DNA of 64,000 bases, taken from assembly GCA_907163375.1 (NCBI GenBank), contig CAJQUW010007128.1:1-64000 (forward strand). Direction: 5' to 3'. How positions within the stretch are numbered: the stretch's first letter is position 1; every line of letters begins with the position of its first letter. This DNA comes from Prostheceraeus crozeri. Lineage: Eukaryota > Platyhelminthes > Polycladida > Euryleptidae. Shown here piece after piece: positions 54,667-64,000 of the stretch. A program made the translations under genes and the position numbers. Below the pieces are notes generated by a model, which saw only the letters and a program-made list of their open reading frames with translations, ran no database searches and was not told the DNA's origin.

Positions 54667-54804
54667 TGGTGGTTGGTTAATAAAGAACATTTAACTGTTT
54701 ATGATTTAGAAACATTAGCACAACTAAATATTCCTGTATACGTGAAAAACATAAATTATTTATTAAAAAGTAAAACATAAATTTTTTATTAAAAAACGTA
54801 AATA

Positions 54805-57800
54805 ATGGAAAATGTTAAAGGACCAGAACACGCGATTGATGAATTCATCAAGAAACAATTTGATGAATTTGATGCACAAATTAAACGTAGTAGACGTATT
54901 AAAAAACAGAAACGTACTAGGCGTAGTATTAGACGTAATATTAAAAAACAGAACCGTAGAACAAAGGAAACATCAGTCACACCAATTACTGATATATTCT
55001 CTGATGATAGACTTGGTGATGATCTATTGAATCTGTTTAATCCGAACGTTATCACGTATGAAAATGAACTTTTTACTAATGTAGTAAATGATATACGTGC
55101 TCTTTTAAGAAATGGGAAAGTTTTAAATTTATTGGGTGTAATAAACAAAGAAGATGGAACCACAATACCAAACTTTTACGCTACATTTTATAATAAAAAT
55201 TCATTTGAAACATGGCTTCGTAATCTAGATCACAAATCAGATACTAATGAATGGGTTTTTACAGGTAGTATCAAATACGAAGATTTTGGTATGAAACTAG
55301 TACAAAGATCACATAGAGGCGCTGGTATTAACATGAAATATAGAATCAAAGAATACATCGGCCAATATTGTTACATTCCTTCTGAAGATTTCTGCTTTAT
55401 AAAATGTTGCAACGCCTTACGTGGGTTCAATCAAGAACAAGCTAATATTATGTTCGAAAGGTTTAATGACTTTTTATATAAAGAGAAAGCTACCTCTAGA
55501 ACAGGAGTAATGTCAAACTGCAAGTTTTCTCAATTCAATAAATACTTTGGAGAATGTGTTCAGTATTTCAGCCCTACTAATCGTCATTTAAATCCTAGAG
55601 GTATTACAACGTCGCATAATTACGTTTATTACAATTATTCTCACGAAGGTTCATCAATAGGATACTACTGTTTAATAAATAAGTTCTACAAAACAGAAGC
55701 TATTAGAGAAATTAAAAATAATTTCAAACCAATATATAAAACTGTTACTGATGAAAATCTAACAACACTTCCGTATAAGACCATAACAAAGAAACCAATT
55801 GACTATGGTTCAACATATATATGGGATCTCGGAACTTATCCAGATCCTCGTTGTGCAACAGCCCATCCTATTCCTTATGCTTTAGGTGCTATCAATTTCA
55901 ATAAATTCATGTGTTGCTTACCGAAGCGGAGATTGTCAGAAGTGGACAAACGTTTATTATGTGACATGATGAAACTAAAAAAGAGTCAAGATCCAGCGGA
56001 AATTAAAGAACTTAAGAAACAGATAAGTGAATACAATAACTTAACTGAACCAGAACATAACAAACTGCAACGTTGTGTGAAAATCTTTATTAGGAAACAA
56101 GATGAATGTCCGTTCGGGGGAAAACCAGAGGACGTATGTCCGATACATCAATTTTTCAAAAACCTTGGCTCTTTTAATCATTCAAAATTAACTTTAATAG
56201 CGCACAATTCATCAGGATTCGATGCATATTTTCCGATAAAATCTAATTTTAAATTAACTAAACCAGCGCTTAAAACATCAAGAGGAATACTCACTGCTTC
56301 TTTACAAAATCCTTATACAACTGAAAGTGTTAGTAAGTATATCCAACGTTCCTCTAGATCTAAGCAACTAGGTGACTCTACAAAACGTAACATAAAACCA
56401 AGCAAACCTTTACAAACCATTGTAATGAAATGTAGCTATCAACACGTGAAAACGAGTCTTTCCAAATGGTGCGAGAATTTTAAAACCCCTAGCAATATGT
56501 GTAAATTAAATTATGAAATTGGCGAAATTACACATGACAATTATCAGGAAAAAGAACATGAGTGGAAACCGTATTTAATTAACGATGTTCTTTCATTAGC
56601 ATTTTGTATCTACAAGTATAATCAAGTAATGCAAGAATTAATTGGCGAAGATATAACTACTAATTTAACATCTTCTGCTTTAACATTTAACGGTTGGATG
56701 AAGAACGTACAAGATGACAATATAAGTATACACTCACATACTGATTTATGGACTAGAAACTATGTTAGAAAATCTGTTAAAGGTGGAAGAGTTTCAGCCA
56801 ATATAAGTCATTATGAATCTCCATTTTGTAACATCGTGATACCAATATTACAGAGGTATTTACCTGGTAATAATTTAATAGATTTAATGAAGCAGTATAA
56901 TCAGTTGCAAGACAAGAATGCTCTTTGTAAAGAAATTGAACATTAACTACTCGAACAACGAAATGAATTCTTAATGGCTTTTGATGCAACATCTTTATAT
57001 CCATCAGCTATGTATGACGAACATTCAGAATACCCTAAAGCTGAATCCGCTAGAAAATTTAGACAAGAAGAAGAACAAGCAGTATTATATCAATTTAACA
57101 CTCAATCATTTCGTCCTAAAACTGGAATATTCACAGTTGTATTTCATTATCCTGATGAGATGTTTTTTCAACCAGTTCCTGCGAAAGATAAGGTAAAGAA
57201 TGAAAACAATTGTAACCAAGAAATAATAAGGTTTAGGAATGGAATGTGTTATGATGTATTAACTTCTGTAGACATACAGGAAATTGTTAGATGTGGCGGG
57301 AAAATATTATCTATTACAGATGGTATAATTTATGAAGAAAATTATCACGTTTCACCATTTCGCAAATACATTGAAAAGCTCTTCAATTTAAGAAAAAAAT
57401 ATAAAATAGAAGGAAACACTGTAGGCGATGAGTTAATTAAATTATTAATGAATTCACTATATGGAAAAACCGTGCAAAAAGACATAACCACTAAATATCA
57501 TTTATGGAATGAGAATACATTGAGAAAAAATTTCACTCAAGAAGTAAAAGATTTTGAAAAAGTAAATGATGAACAATTCTTAGTGAAAGTAGAAATGGAA
57601 GATGATGAATTTCTTAAAGCTAATATTACAGACACTGAAAAGACATCATTCATGCCATCACATTTAGGTTCTTTTATTCTTGCTCACTCTAGACGAATCA
57701 TGAACAACTTTATTTTAGAAATTAATGGTTTTAAAGAAAAACACATACATTACACAGATACTGATTCCATATACATTTCCAATGAACTCTTCAATAAATT

Positions 57801-58269
57801 AGATGCGGCTGGATATGTTGGCGGGGAATTTAGCCAAGGGAAAAATGATTATGGTAATGGGGGAATTATATATGGATTGTTTATCGCTCCCAAAATAAAA
57901 TATTGTATTACTGTAGATGAACAAGGGAGACTTAGTGAAAAGAAAACATTTAAGGGTTATACAAAAACTAAAGTAAAAGTAGAAGATTTCATTCAATTAT
58001 ACCATGGCGAAACATTGACAACAATTGTTAATAAACCATGGAAAAGATCTTTAGAAACTGGTATTAGTATTCCTGATAAAAATAATAACACTGAAGAAAA
58101 AAGTTTCACTGGTAAAATAAATATTCTTAAACGTCAAGCGCCTAATGCAAATGGTATTATGCTACCTTATAGCGGAGAAGATGTTCAAGACGAAATATTT
58201 CAACGAATAAAAAAAGAATGTAATATAATTGAATACACTGATAGTGAAGACTGGGAAGAGGAATCTTAA
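54805..58269 (+). pseudogene. Protein-primed DNA polymerase B of copy 2, intein-free
   Basis: About 1155 codons with a single TAA at 56944-56946, between the exonuclease and palm halves. The N-terminus is Lys/Arg-rich. Motifs in order: Exo I WDLGTYPD near 55823 where WDLET is expected (the Glu is Gly here; copy 1 keeps Glu), Exo II IAHNSSGFD (residues 465-473), motif A FDATSLYPSAM near 56978, motif B LLMNSLYGK near 57450, motif C YTDTDSIYIS at 57751-57780, and PWKRSLETG near 58036. The uninterrupted motif C is the empty site of the copy 1 intein. The enzyme would replicate the element from its protein-capped ends. Confidence 0.88.
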
Positions 58270-58428
58270 TGCACAAGATGTTCGGTTCAGAGTTTCAGTC
58301 GGGACAAAGCCAAGAAATCCCCCCTTCCGATAGAGGGTCCCTCGAGCCGAAGGCTAGACAGTGAACAATTGTTCGGTACAGAGTTTCACTCTATGAACAA
58401 ATCCTCTATAACTCTATCATGTACTTTT
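58270..58428. other. Gap between convergent genes
   Basis: It holds an imperfect repeat of the form ttcggttcagagtttca at 58282 and 58370. No gene was seen. Confidence 0.4.
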
Positions 58429-59163
58429 TTAATCAATATTGATTGTGATAAAACCATAGTCGTTTGCCCAAGCATTGTTACACGATTGTTTAAAATCATC
58501 TTTATCTCTTATACATAAGTCTCTTAACAAATCACTTAGGTTTCTTGGATTGATTTCGAAAAGCATAAAAATATTAGCATTCTTTCTAATAACGCCGCCA
58601 TCTAGTGAATACATACTTTGTGTCAAATAAAAGACACTACAGTTATTGTGTCGTCCTCTTGTAAAATAATTTCTCTGAACTGCCTGATCTCTGTTATTAA
58701 CACAATCATCAAACACCACACAATGTTTTTTCGTTTTATTTAGTTTACTAGGATCTTGCATATTCCCACTATCATCTATTAATTGCATCGATATGTGTTT
58801 ATTTTTATTGGGTTCTACTAGTTGTTTATTTTTCGCTGCTTCTTCACACCAGGAACTTATTTCCTCTTCATACTCCGATTTTTCATATTCTTCAAACAGT
58901 GAAGCTATAGCTGATTTTGTAAGATTATTTTCCAAACCATATTTCAAAAATTGATAAATAGGTTGTTCTGCTGTTGTTGTATAAATGATAAGATTGTTAT
59001 AATCCAAAAAGTTGGGTGTCGTGAGAATTTTAAATAATAGATACGTTTTTCCACAACCTGATCTTCCACAGATAACTGATAAAACTTTATTTGACAAGTT
59101 GTGATGATGATTGAATTTCACTTTCTTGTTTAGTGGATATTTTACAGAACTGCTTTCACTCAT
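58429..59163 (-). CDS. A32/FtsK-HerA-like DNA packaging ATPase
   Basis: An intact frame of 244 codons with Walker A VICGRSGCGKTYLLF (about residue 33), Walker B KHCVVFDDCVNN (about residue 150) and the motif NYFTRGRHNNCSVFYLTQSM, which is diagnostic of the Polinton and poxvirus-type genome packaging ATPase. Length is usual for the family. It ends 160 bp from the polymerase stop, convergently, and starts directly after the penton gene. It would pump the element genome into a capsid. No lesion is visible. Confidence 0.88.
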   Translation of the reverse strand: MSESSSVKYPLNKKVKFNHHHNLSNKVLSVICGRSGCGKTYLLFKILTTPNFLDYNNLIIYTTTAEQPIYQFLKYGLENNLTKSAIASLFEEYEKSEYEEEISSWCEEAAKNKQLVEPNKNKHISMQLIDDSGNMQDPSKLNKTKKHCVVFDDCVNNRDQAVQRNYFTRGRHNNCSVFYLTQSMYSLDGGVIRKNANIFMLFEINPRNLSDLLRDLCIRDKDDFKQSCNNAWANDYGFITINID

Positions 59164-59184
59164 TTTTAAGACAATATTTTTTAA

Positions 59185-59969
59185 TTACACCTCTCGTAAT
59201 AATAGATCTATCACAATCTCTTCACCTCCAAAATTTATTGCGTTTCCTTTCTCATCTGTTATTCTAATGGTAATTGAATTAATTGTTTTTCGTGTCACGG
59301 GAAAATATATTAATGATTTTGGGATTACATTTAAACTGTAACCAATCGGAATTGTAAATGCTGGATAACTGAAGATATTATTTGTTAGCTTTCCATTAAC
59401 ATAACCACCTTCTATAATATCACATTGAACGTTGATTGAATTTATTTCAGTTATTTTAGGTATATTTTCACTGATATGAAAACCTTGTGCATAGAGTTTC
59501 TTTTTAAATCCTAATAGTCTTGATAAAGATTTGTCAATATCAAAATCAACTTGATGATTTTCATCTAAAGTAAGAGAAAATTTATTTACTGCTGGCTCAA
59601 CTGCGAAATGTAATTGTTTCTTGTCTTTAAATTGAATGCCTAAATGTCTTTTTATTTCATTGGAAATCGATTCAACTTCATAAGATCCAGGAAGAAAAGT
59701 GAATTCTTTCCAAGTTTTACCTTTTTCATTTGAATATTTAAATCGATCATTTACATCTTTGATAATATTTTGTATCGTGTTAAATGTTGAAAAACTAGTT
59801 AATGCTACTTCATAATGTTTGTCTTGTTCTAAGTGAATAATAGGGTCTAAATTACAAGTATGCGAGGACGTAGTTGCTATAAATTATAATGACGTACTAA
59901 ATTTTGATGAGGACAAAATCTCGGTTAAATTTTTTCTAGTTCTCCCGATGATAATTCTCTCGAAGACAT
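59185..59969 (-). pseudogene. Penton-like minor capsid protein
   Basis: The candidate ATG is at 59967-59969, followed by a stop about 15 codons later. The main frame is open without interruption from about 59883 to the stop at 59185. Family hallmarks of the Polinton single-jelly-roll minor capsid are seen: YEVALTSFSTFNTI, FTFLPGSYEVESISNEIKRH, FDIDKSLSRLLGF and INSINVQCDIIEGGYVNG, then IYFPVTRKTINSITIR. The N-terminal 25 residues are scattered over other frames. The frame lacks an in-frame ATG. It would sit at the capsid vertices. Confidence 0.75.
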
Positions 59970-59972
59970 TTT

Positions 59973-60883
59973 TTAACCAAAAAATTTAGATAAGCTTTTG
60001 TAGTCTTTTTCACTAATAATTTTCTTTTCTAATAGTCTTTTTAAGATTGCATGTATTTCGTTAAAACTAGAGTTATGTCCTTCTTTTGTTGCAGCTAATA
60101 AAATCTCTAATCTGTTTATTAATTCCTGTGGATCATCGGACAGGAAAACCGTTGTCTCTTTTAGTCCTGTTCCTGTTTTTGGGTAACTAGCCGGTGTTGA
60201 ATAACCAGTTCTTGCTGGAGAAGCAGTTCTTGCTGGCGAAGCAGCTGTTAGTATTGGTATCTTTGTTCTTGTTTTACTGGTACTAGACGTTTTGAATAAT
60301 AAGCCATTCAAATTTTTATAACGCTTAAGAGTTTTTACAGTTCCAACCTTATCTAACAGAGTTTTGTATTTCAGTAGATCATCAGTATGATATTTATATA
60401 AATCCGCTCCTCTTAATAAATCCACGAAATTTCTGTCTAAACTGAAAGCTGTTTTGTCTGGTGTGAAAATTAAGCTTTCTTTAGTATTAATAAATAATTC
60501 TTCACCACCTAAGTAAAATCTAAGAAATGGCTTACCATCTATAAAATTGTAGAATGTTCAAATAGCATAGATTTTGGTAATTTCTTGTCTATGTTTGCTT
60601 CTAACAAACCATAATCATCCATGATGGTTTTCTGCACGGGATCAGATATATCAATTCGTTTATCATGAACTGCGAGTTCTTTCTCAAGAATTTTGAGTGG
60701 TGCAATAGTTTTTTCAAAATCAGTTTTCACTTGTTCAGTTAGGTGCATTTTTTCTAACATATCAGATTGAACGCCAGCTTGTAGCATTCGATATTGTCTA
60801 TGTCTTTTCTTCATAATATTTTTCTGTTTTATTAATTCTTCTAGTTGTTTTATTTTTGCCTCATTTGTCTCATTTGTATTCAT
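59973..60883 (-). pseudogene. Conserved Polinton protein of unknown function
   Basis: Two frames: 60539-60883 (MNTNETNEAKIKQLEELIK, a coiled coil with a basic KKRHRQYRML) and 59973-60425 (DLLRGADLYKYHTDDLLKY, then a Ser/Pro/Thr linker and NRLEILLAATKEG). Between them the bridging sequence FLRFYLGGEELFINTK is open in a third phase. The domain following the coiled coil (short beta hairpin, then a D-L-x-x-Y-x-x-L helix) is seen in many Polinton proteins next to capsid genes. It is probably a virion-associated protein. At least one frameshift near 60430-60540. Confidence 0.5.
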
Positions 60884-60952
60884 TATTTTATAAGATAATA
60901 TTTGAATTTTGTGGTATCATTGTCACACAGCATAAACACTTTACTGAACAAC

Positions 60953-61573
60953 TTATTTTTGTCCTATGGAACTTTGTTCTAACGTTTTTAATAAAGTTCT
61001 TATGTCTTCTAAAAAAGCCGCATTGTCTACTTTGTCTTGAGATTTAATAGGTATTTTAGTTGCTTCTCTAGCTATTTGATCAAATTTTTCAATCTCATCT
61101 AACGTAATAACATTGTCATCACACACTCTCTGGAAGTAGTAATGTAGTTTATCATATACTTCTTTGACATGTGCATGTTTCTTACTTAAGGATTTTCGTT
61201 TCTTAGACATTACAGATTTATCTATCACTGTTGCAAGTGACGTTGTGAAAACACCTGTACCTGTTAAAGCTGTAGCAACAACAGGAATTGCAAGAACGCC
61301 AGATGAAATGACAATAGTGAGAGCGCCTAAAGAAATTGTTAAACATGCTCCAACGCCTTTTGTCACATTCTTAGCTATCGTCCATCTTTTTCTTAATTTA
61401 TTATAATGTTCTAGTTTAAATAATAATTGCGCTTCCTTATCTTTCATGTATCTGACTCTATCTTTATTTTTTCCTATATCCATTTCATATGATAATGAAG
61501 GATATAAAGGGGCTGATGGTTCTTTTGTTTTTACATCTTCCATTTTTAAATGAATATTTTTGTTCATATTCAT
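60953..61573 (-). CDS. TIR-spanning membrane protein, full-length copy
   Basis: An intact frame of 206 codons. A basic coiled region (KDRVRYMKDKEAQLLFKLEHY) is followed by hydrophobic segments (GACLTISLGALTIVISSGVLA and VVATALTGTGVFTTSLA) that look like two membrane passes. A cytosolic-type tail with an EF-hand-like acidic helix follows (DNVITLDEIEKFDQIAREATK). Polintons commonly carry such a protein; its role is not known. The first 103 codons lie inside the right TIR, so a truncated duplicate exists at the left end (43292) and in copy 1 (22751). Confidence 0.65.
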   Translation of the reverse strand: MNMNKNIHLKMEDVKTKEPSAPLYPSLSYEMDIGKNKDRVRYMKDKEAQLLFKLEHYNKLRKRWTIAKNVTKGVGACLTISLGALTIVISSGVLAIPVVATALTGTGVFTTSLATVIDKSVMSKKRKSLSKKHAHVKEVYDKLHYYFQRVCDDNVITLDEIEKFDQIAREATKIPIKSQDKVDNAAFLEDIRTLLKTLEQSSIGQK

Positions 61574-61958
61574 TTTTGTTTTTTGCTAAATTTCAGAAGG
61601 CCCCTATTTGCATTTTTGATTTGCTAATTTCAAGAGGACCCTATTTTGCATTTTTGATTTGTTAAATTTCAAGGGGGTCTATTTTAGCTGTTTTTTATAA
61701 ATTTCAAGAGGACCCTATTTTGCATTTGAATTTGCTAAATTTCAAGAGGTCCCTATTTTAGCATTTTGGAGCTGATTTTGCAGCTAGGGTAGTTAATTTT
61801 GGGCATTTTGGGGCTGATTTTGCAGGTATGTTAATTTTGGATTTTTTTATAAATTTCAGGAGGACCCTATTTTTGCATTTTTCATTTTTGTATCTACCTA
61901 GGTATGAGATCCGGTGGCGAGCGAAGCGATGGCGCCGGATCTCATACCCTATACTACT
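61266..61958 (-). repeat. Right TIR of Polinton copy 2
   Basis: Reverse complement of 42907-43599 (both 693 bp). It includes repeats of the form aaatttcaagaggaccctat and the terminal palindrome. Confidence 0.9.
61901..61948. repeat. Terminal palindrome, right end of copy 2
   Basis: Arms ggtatgagatccggtg and cgccggatctcatacc (one mismatch) with a 16-nt loop containing cgagcgaagcg. It ends 10 bp inside the terminus. Confidence 0.9.
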
Positions 61959-61964
61959 ATCAAA
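61959..61964. repeat. Right target-site duplication ATCAAA
   Basis: Identical to 42901-42906; both copies lie inside the Gypsy protease coding sequence. Confidence 0.9.
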
Positions 61965-62240
61965 TCGATCCCTTCAATAGGAATTTCTTCTCGATCGACT
62001 AAACCAATTATGAAGGTACCTTCGACTATCTCGGTTTTTACGTACAACTTATGCAGTGGAGCTGAGATACATCCTCCGACGCCGCGGAGTGGAACACATA
62101 ATCCCGTGTATGTGGCATGTGACACTGGAACTATGTCTTTCACTATGATTGAAATGCTCCGGCATCTCGCCATACTGTAACTGGATATAAATCATCTTTA
62201 TCGTTACCAGCTAGACCGTCTTTCGTGAAAGCTTGCTTCC
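61959..62240 (-). pseudogene. Gmr1-like aspartic protease, split by Polinton copy 2
   Basis: This is the N-terminal part of the protease; its last residues continue at 42840-42906 beyond Polinton copy 2. The flap-like region CVPLRGVGGC and the end GIDLI are visible. VGNDLAG follows across the insertion, a typical end of Gypsy proteases. Where DTG is expected the sequence reads RDAGAFQS (about 62155-62180), so the active-site Thr appears replaced by Ala. An additional stop (TAG) lies right after that motif. The break coincides exactly with the duplicated ATCAAA. Confidence 0.75.
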
Positions 62241-62241
62241 C

Positions 62242-63320
62242 TTATTCAATTAGTTGTTCACTTTCGTCGACTGAAGTATACCTATCATGCTCATTGACCT
62301 GAACACCATAAAAACTAGTAGGAAAGGATTTTTCCTGCTCAGTCTCAAGATGGCAGTTCGTTTCACGAACAAGCGTTGCGGGCTTTCTATCGTACTTTTC
62401 TGGTCGTCCATGCAATTGCCAACATTCTGTTTTTGCATGTCCCTTTCTCTTACAGTGTTCACATTCTATTTTCCATCTTGGCGTTTCTCGTTTTCTCATA
62501 TCTTCTGGCTGTTTGTTTTTATTGTCATATTGCCTGTTGTCTTCATAATATTTTTCCTGTCTTTTGTCTTAATGATATTTTTCTGCACTTCTTGTGTAAT
62601 AGTTTCTTGGCTTTTCATAATGGTAATACGACCGTGGCTTTTTATGCGTCAATTCGTATTGATCGGCGATTCTTGCTGCTTCGGTTATGTTTTGTGGCAT
62701 TCTCTCATCTAAATATACTTTGATTTGTGGGCTCAAACAGTTCTTAAATTCTTCGATGAGGATGACATTTCGTAGTTTCTCAAACGTATCGGCGTTTTCG
62801 GCTTTCGTCCACTTATCAAATAAGACTTCTTTATCTTTGGCAAATTGTAAATGATTTTGCTCTTTCATTCTTTTCCATGAACGGAATTTCTGTCGGTAGG
62901 CTTCTGGCACCAACTCATATGCTTCAAGGATTACTTGTTTTACCTTTTCATAATCTTTGGCATCGCCATTAGGTAAGGCTGCATACGCCTTTTGCGCTTT
63001 ACCAGTTAAAACTGTCTGCATCAGGAAGGTCCATTTTTCTTTTGGCCAGTTTGCCGTTTCAGCAACCCTCTCAAAACACAGGAAAAATTGTTCCACGTCT
63101 CTTTCGGAAAACTTTGGAACTATAGATGCATTTTCTTTTAATGATGCCTCTGATTTTCTTTTTCAGTTTCTGCTTTTGTTCTTATTCTCTCTAGTTCAAT
63201 TTCTCTTTGCATATTCATCTCTTTTTCTCTGAGTTCTCTTTCGGCCTCCCTTTGTTCTCTTCGTTCTTCTCGTTCTAATCGCTTTTCTTCTCGTTCTCGT
63301 TCTAATCGCTTTTCTTCCAA
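62242..63320 (-). pseudogene. Gmr1-like gag
   Basis: Three frames. The first (63138-63320) is an Arg/Glu-rich helix (LEREEKR repeats). The second (62569-63096) is a SCAN/capsid-like region (FLCFERVAETANWPKEKW, LTGKAQKAYAALP, VLFDKWTKAENADTFEKLRN). The third (62242-62499) holds one zinc knuckle CEHCKRKGHAKTEC. Frameshifts lie near 63100-63140 and near 62500-62570. No clear start is visible, because an in-frame TAA sits just upstream and the sequence changes identity at 63332. It would form the particle core and bind the RNA. Confidence 0.75.
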
Positions 63321-63331
63321 TTCTCGTTAGT

Positions 63332-64000
63332 AGTAAGGAAGTGACAAACACCAGATAGCGCAAGATGGCCGCCATCGCTGACGTCCCCCCCCCTCTGGAA
63401 CGACAGAGGTTGTAGTCTGTCGTGGTGTGCCGGCCAGGTTGGTTCACGTTCGCAAAATGTTCGCTGACGTCCCCCCCCTCTGGAACGACAGAGTGTCGTG
63501 GTGGACTTGGGCGACCGCCAGGATTAGTCTTGAGGCTATAGTGTGTGATGTTTTTCGTGCAATCTGCTGAATGTTGGGTTGTAAAATGGGCTGTTTCGAG
63601 TGGAAGGAGTGCTCGGATGGGAAAACGGAGGCCAGATTCGGATTCGGCGTGAAATTCTGCATCGGTATGGTGAGTTTCAAGTCAATCGGAGAGAAAAATT
63701 TTCGCTGACGTCCCCCCCCCCTCTGGACAGCTCGCTTCGATTTTGGCTTCCACTGGACGGATTTTGTCGTGCGATAGCTCGTTTGAAAGCTAAGAGTGAG
63801 ACAAATTCAGTGAAAGAATCGGCTTGTTCCTATCTGTCTTTGTTTAGATGTGAGACGCCATTTAAGATTTTGGGACATTGGCGAAAAACGACAGAGTTAG
63901 AATTTGGGACGTTTTGGGCTCTAGCTTCAAAACGAAGCATCGGATTGGAAAACGGATTTCAGATTTGGAATCAGCGTGAAATTCTTTATCTGTATGGTGA
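63332..64000 (-). repeat. Dispersed repeat, inverted partner of 4880-6228
   Basis: Matches 5105-6228 in reverse orientation, including three poly-C motifs of the form gacgtccccccc. It directly abuts the Gypsy gag at 63331. Open frames in it are shadows. Confidence 0.7.

Larger units (their letters stand above)
42907..61958 (+). mobile_element. Polinton/Maverick copy 2, complete termini (19,052 bp)
   Basis: Both ends read agtagtataggg inward, with 693-bp terminal inverted repeats and a perfect 6-bp target duplication ATCAAA. It is inserted in the Gypsy protease gene. Genes: cysteine protease, PLA2-integrase, hydrophobic protein, major capsid, small hydrophobic protein, fibre-like protein, zinc-finger protein, two P-loop ATPases, polymerase B, penton-like protein and the TIR-spanning protein. 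Two Tc1/mariner insertions and several point lesions make it non-autonomous. Confidence 0.92.
39131..63331 (-). mobile_element. Gmr1-like Ty3/Gypsy retrotransposon, split by Polinton copy 2
   Basis: Minus-strand order is gag (63320-62242), protease, integrase, reverse transcriptase, RNase H, polypurine tract, LTR. Integrase ahead of reverse transcriptase is the hallmark of the Gmr1 group, unlike ordinary Ty3/Gypsy. The protease is split by Polinton copy 2 (42907-61958). The 5' LTR was not found; upstream of gag the sequence changes at 63332 to an unrelated dispersed repeat. Confidence 0.75.

Noticed and set aside
63196..63447. Arg-rich 83-codon frame next to gag
   Set aside because: It crosses the junction between the dispersed repeat and gag and is out of phase with the gag helix.

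Overview
The window is AT-rich eukaryotic, almost certainly invertebrate (metazoan), genomic DNA made largely of nested mobile elements. Evidence for a eukaryote is the GT-AG mini-introns of about 60-70 bp in the left-hand genes, TATA-type promoters, LTR and non-LTR retrotransposons, Tc1/mariner transposons and two Maverick/Polinton (adintovirus-like) elements. I cannot name the species. No rRNA gene, functional tRNA gene, CRISPR array or bacterial operon was seen.

Region 1-4860 holds a cluster of unfamiliar genes with very short introns: a spliced C2H2 zinc-finger gene, an acidic 145-aa protein, an acidic 84-aa protein and a spliced Ser/Glu-rich coiled-coil protein. Region 4880-7030 is dispersed and tandem repeat. 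Region 7030-9926 is a decayed BEL/Pao retrotransposon on the minus strand. Region 9930-18500 has no convincing gene. It contains a small TIR element (12701-13040) and a very large inverted repeat (arms 13083-14071 and 16199-17797).

From 18510 to the end the window is a stack of insertions. Polinton copy 1 starts at 18510 and runs to 39130. A CR1/L2-like LINE sits in its left terminal repeat region (about 18826-22745). A second LINE (32615-36900) interrupts its DNA polymerase gene. A Gmr1-like Ty3/Gypsy element (LTR at 39131-39715, order protease-integrase-RT-RNase H) follows inside the polymerase N-terminus. The Gypsy protease gene is in turn split by a complete Polinton copy 2 (42907-61958, 693-bp TIRs, perfect 6-bp target duplication ATCAAA). 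Copy 2 carries two Tc1/mariner insertions (45655-47400 and 53250-54363).

The Polintons encode a virus-like set: adenain-type cysteine protease, a PLA2-like plus retroviral-type integrase protein, a hydrophobic virion-like protein, double-jelly-roll major capsid protein, penton-like minor capsid protein, a coiled-coil fibre-like protein, C2H2 proteins, protein-primed DNA polymerase B and packaging-type ATPase. Most genes have at least one stop or frameshift, so both copies look inactive.

The most exciting signal is in copy 1. Its DNA polymerase B is interrupted exactly at catalytic motif C by a decayed intein with a LAGLIDADG homing endonuclease (30909-31958, minus). The same site in copy 2 is empty, so the window holds a filled and an empty allele side by side. 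Other unusual points are two different P-loop ATPases in copy 2, hairpin palindromes at the Polinton termini, terminal repeats that contain the first third of a gene, and tRNA-like pol III promoter boxes in the 5' regions of both LINEs.
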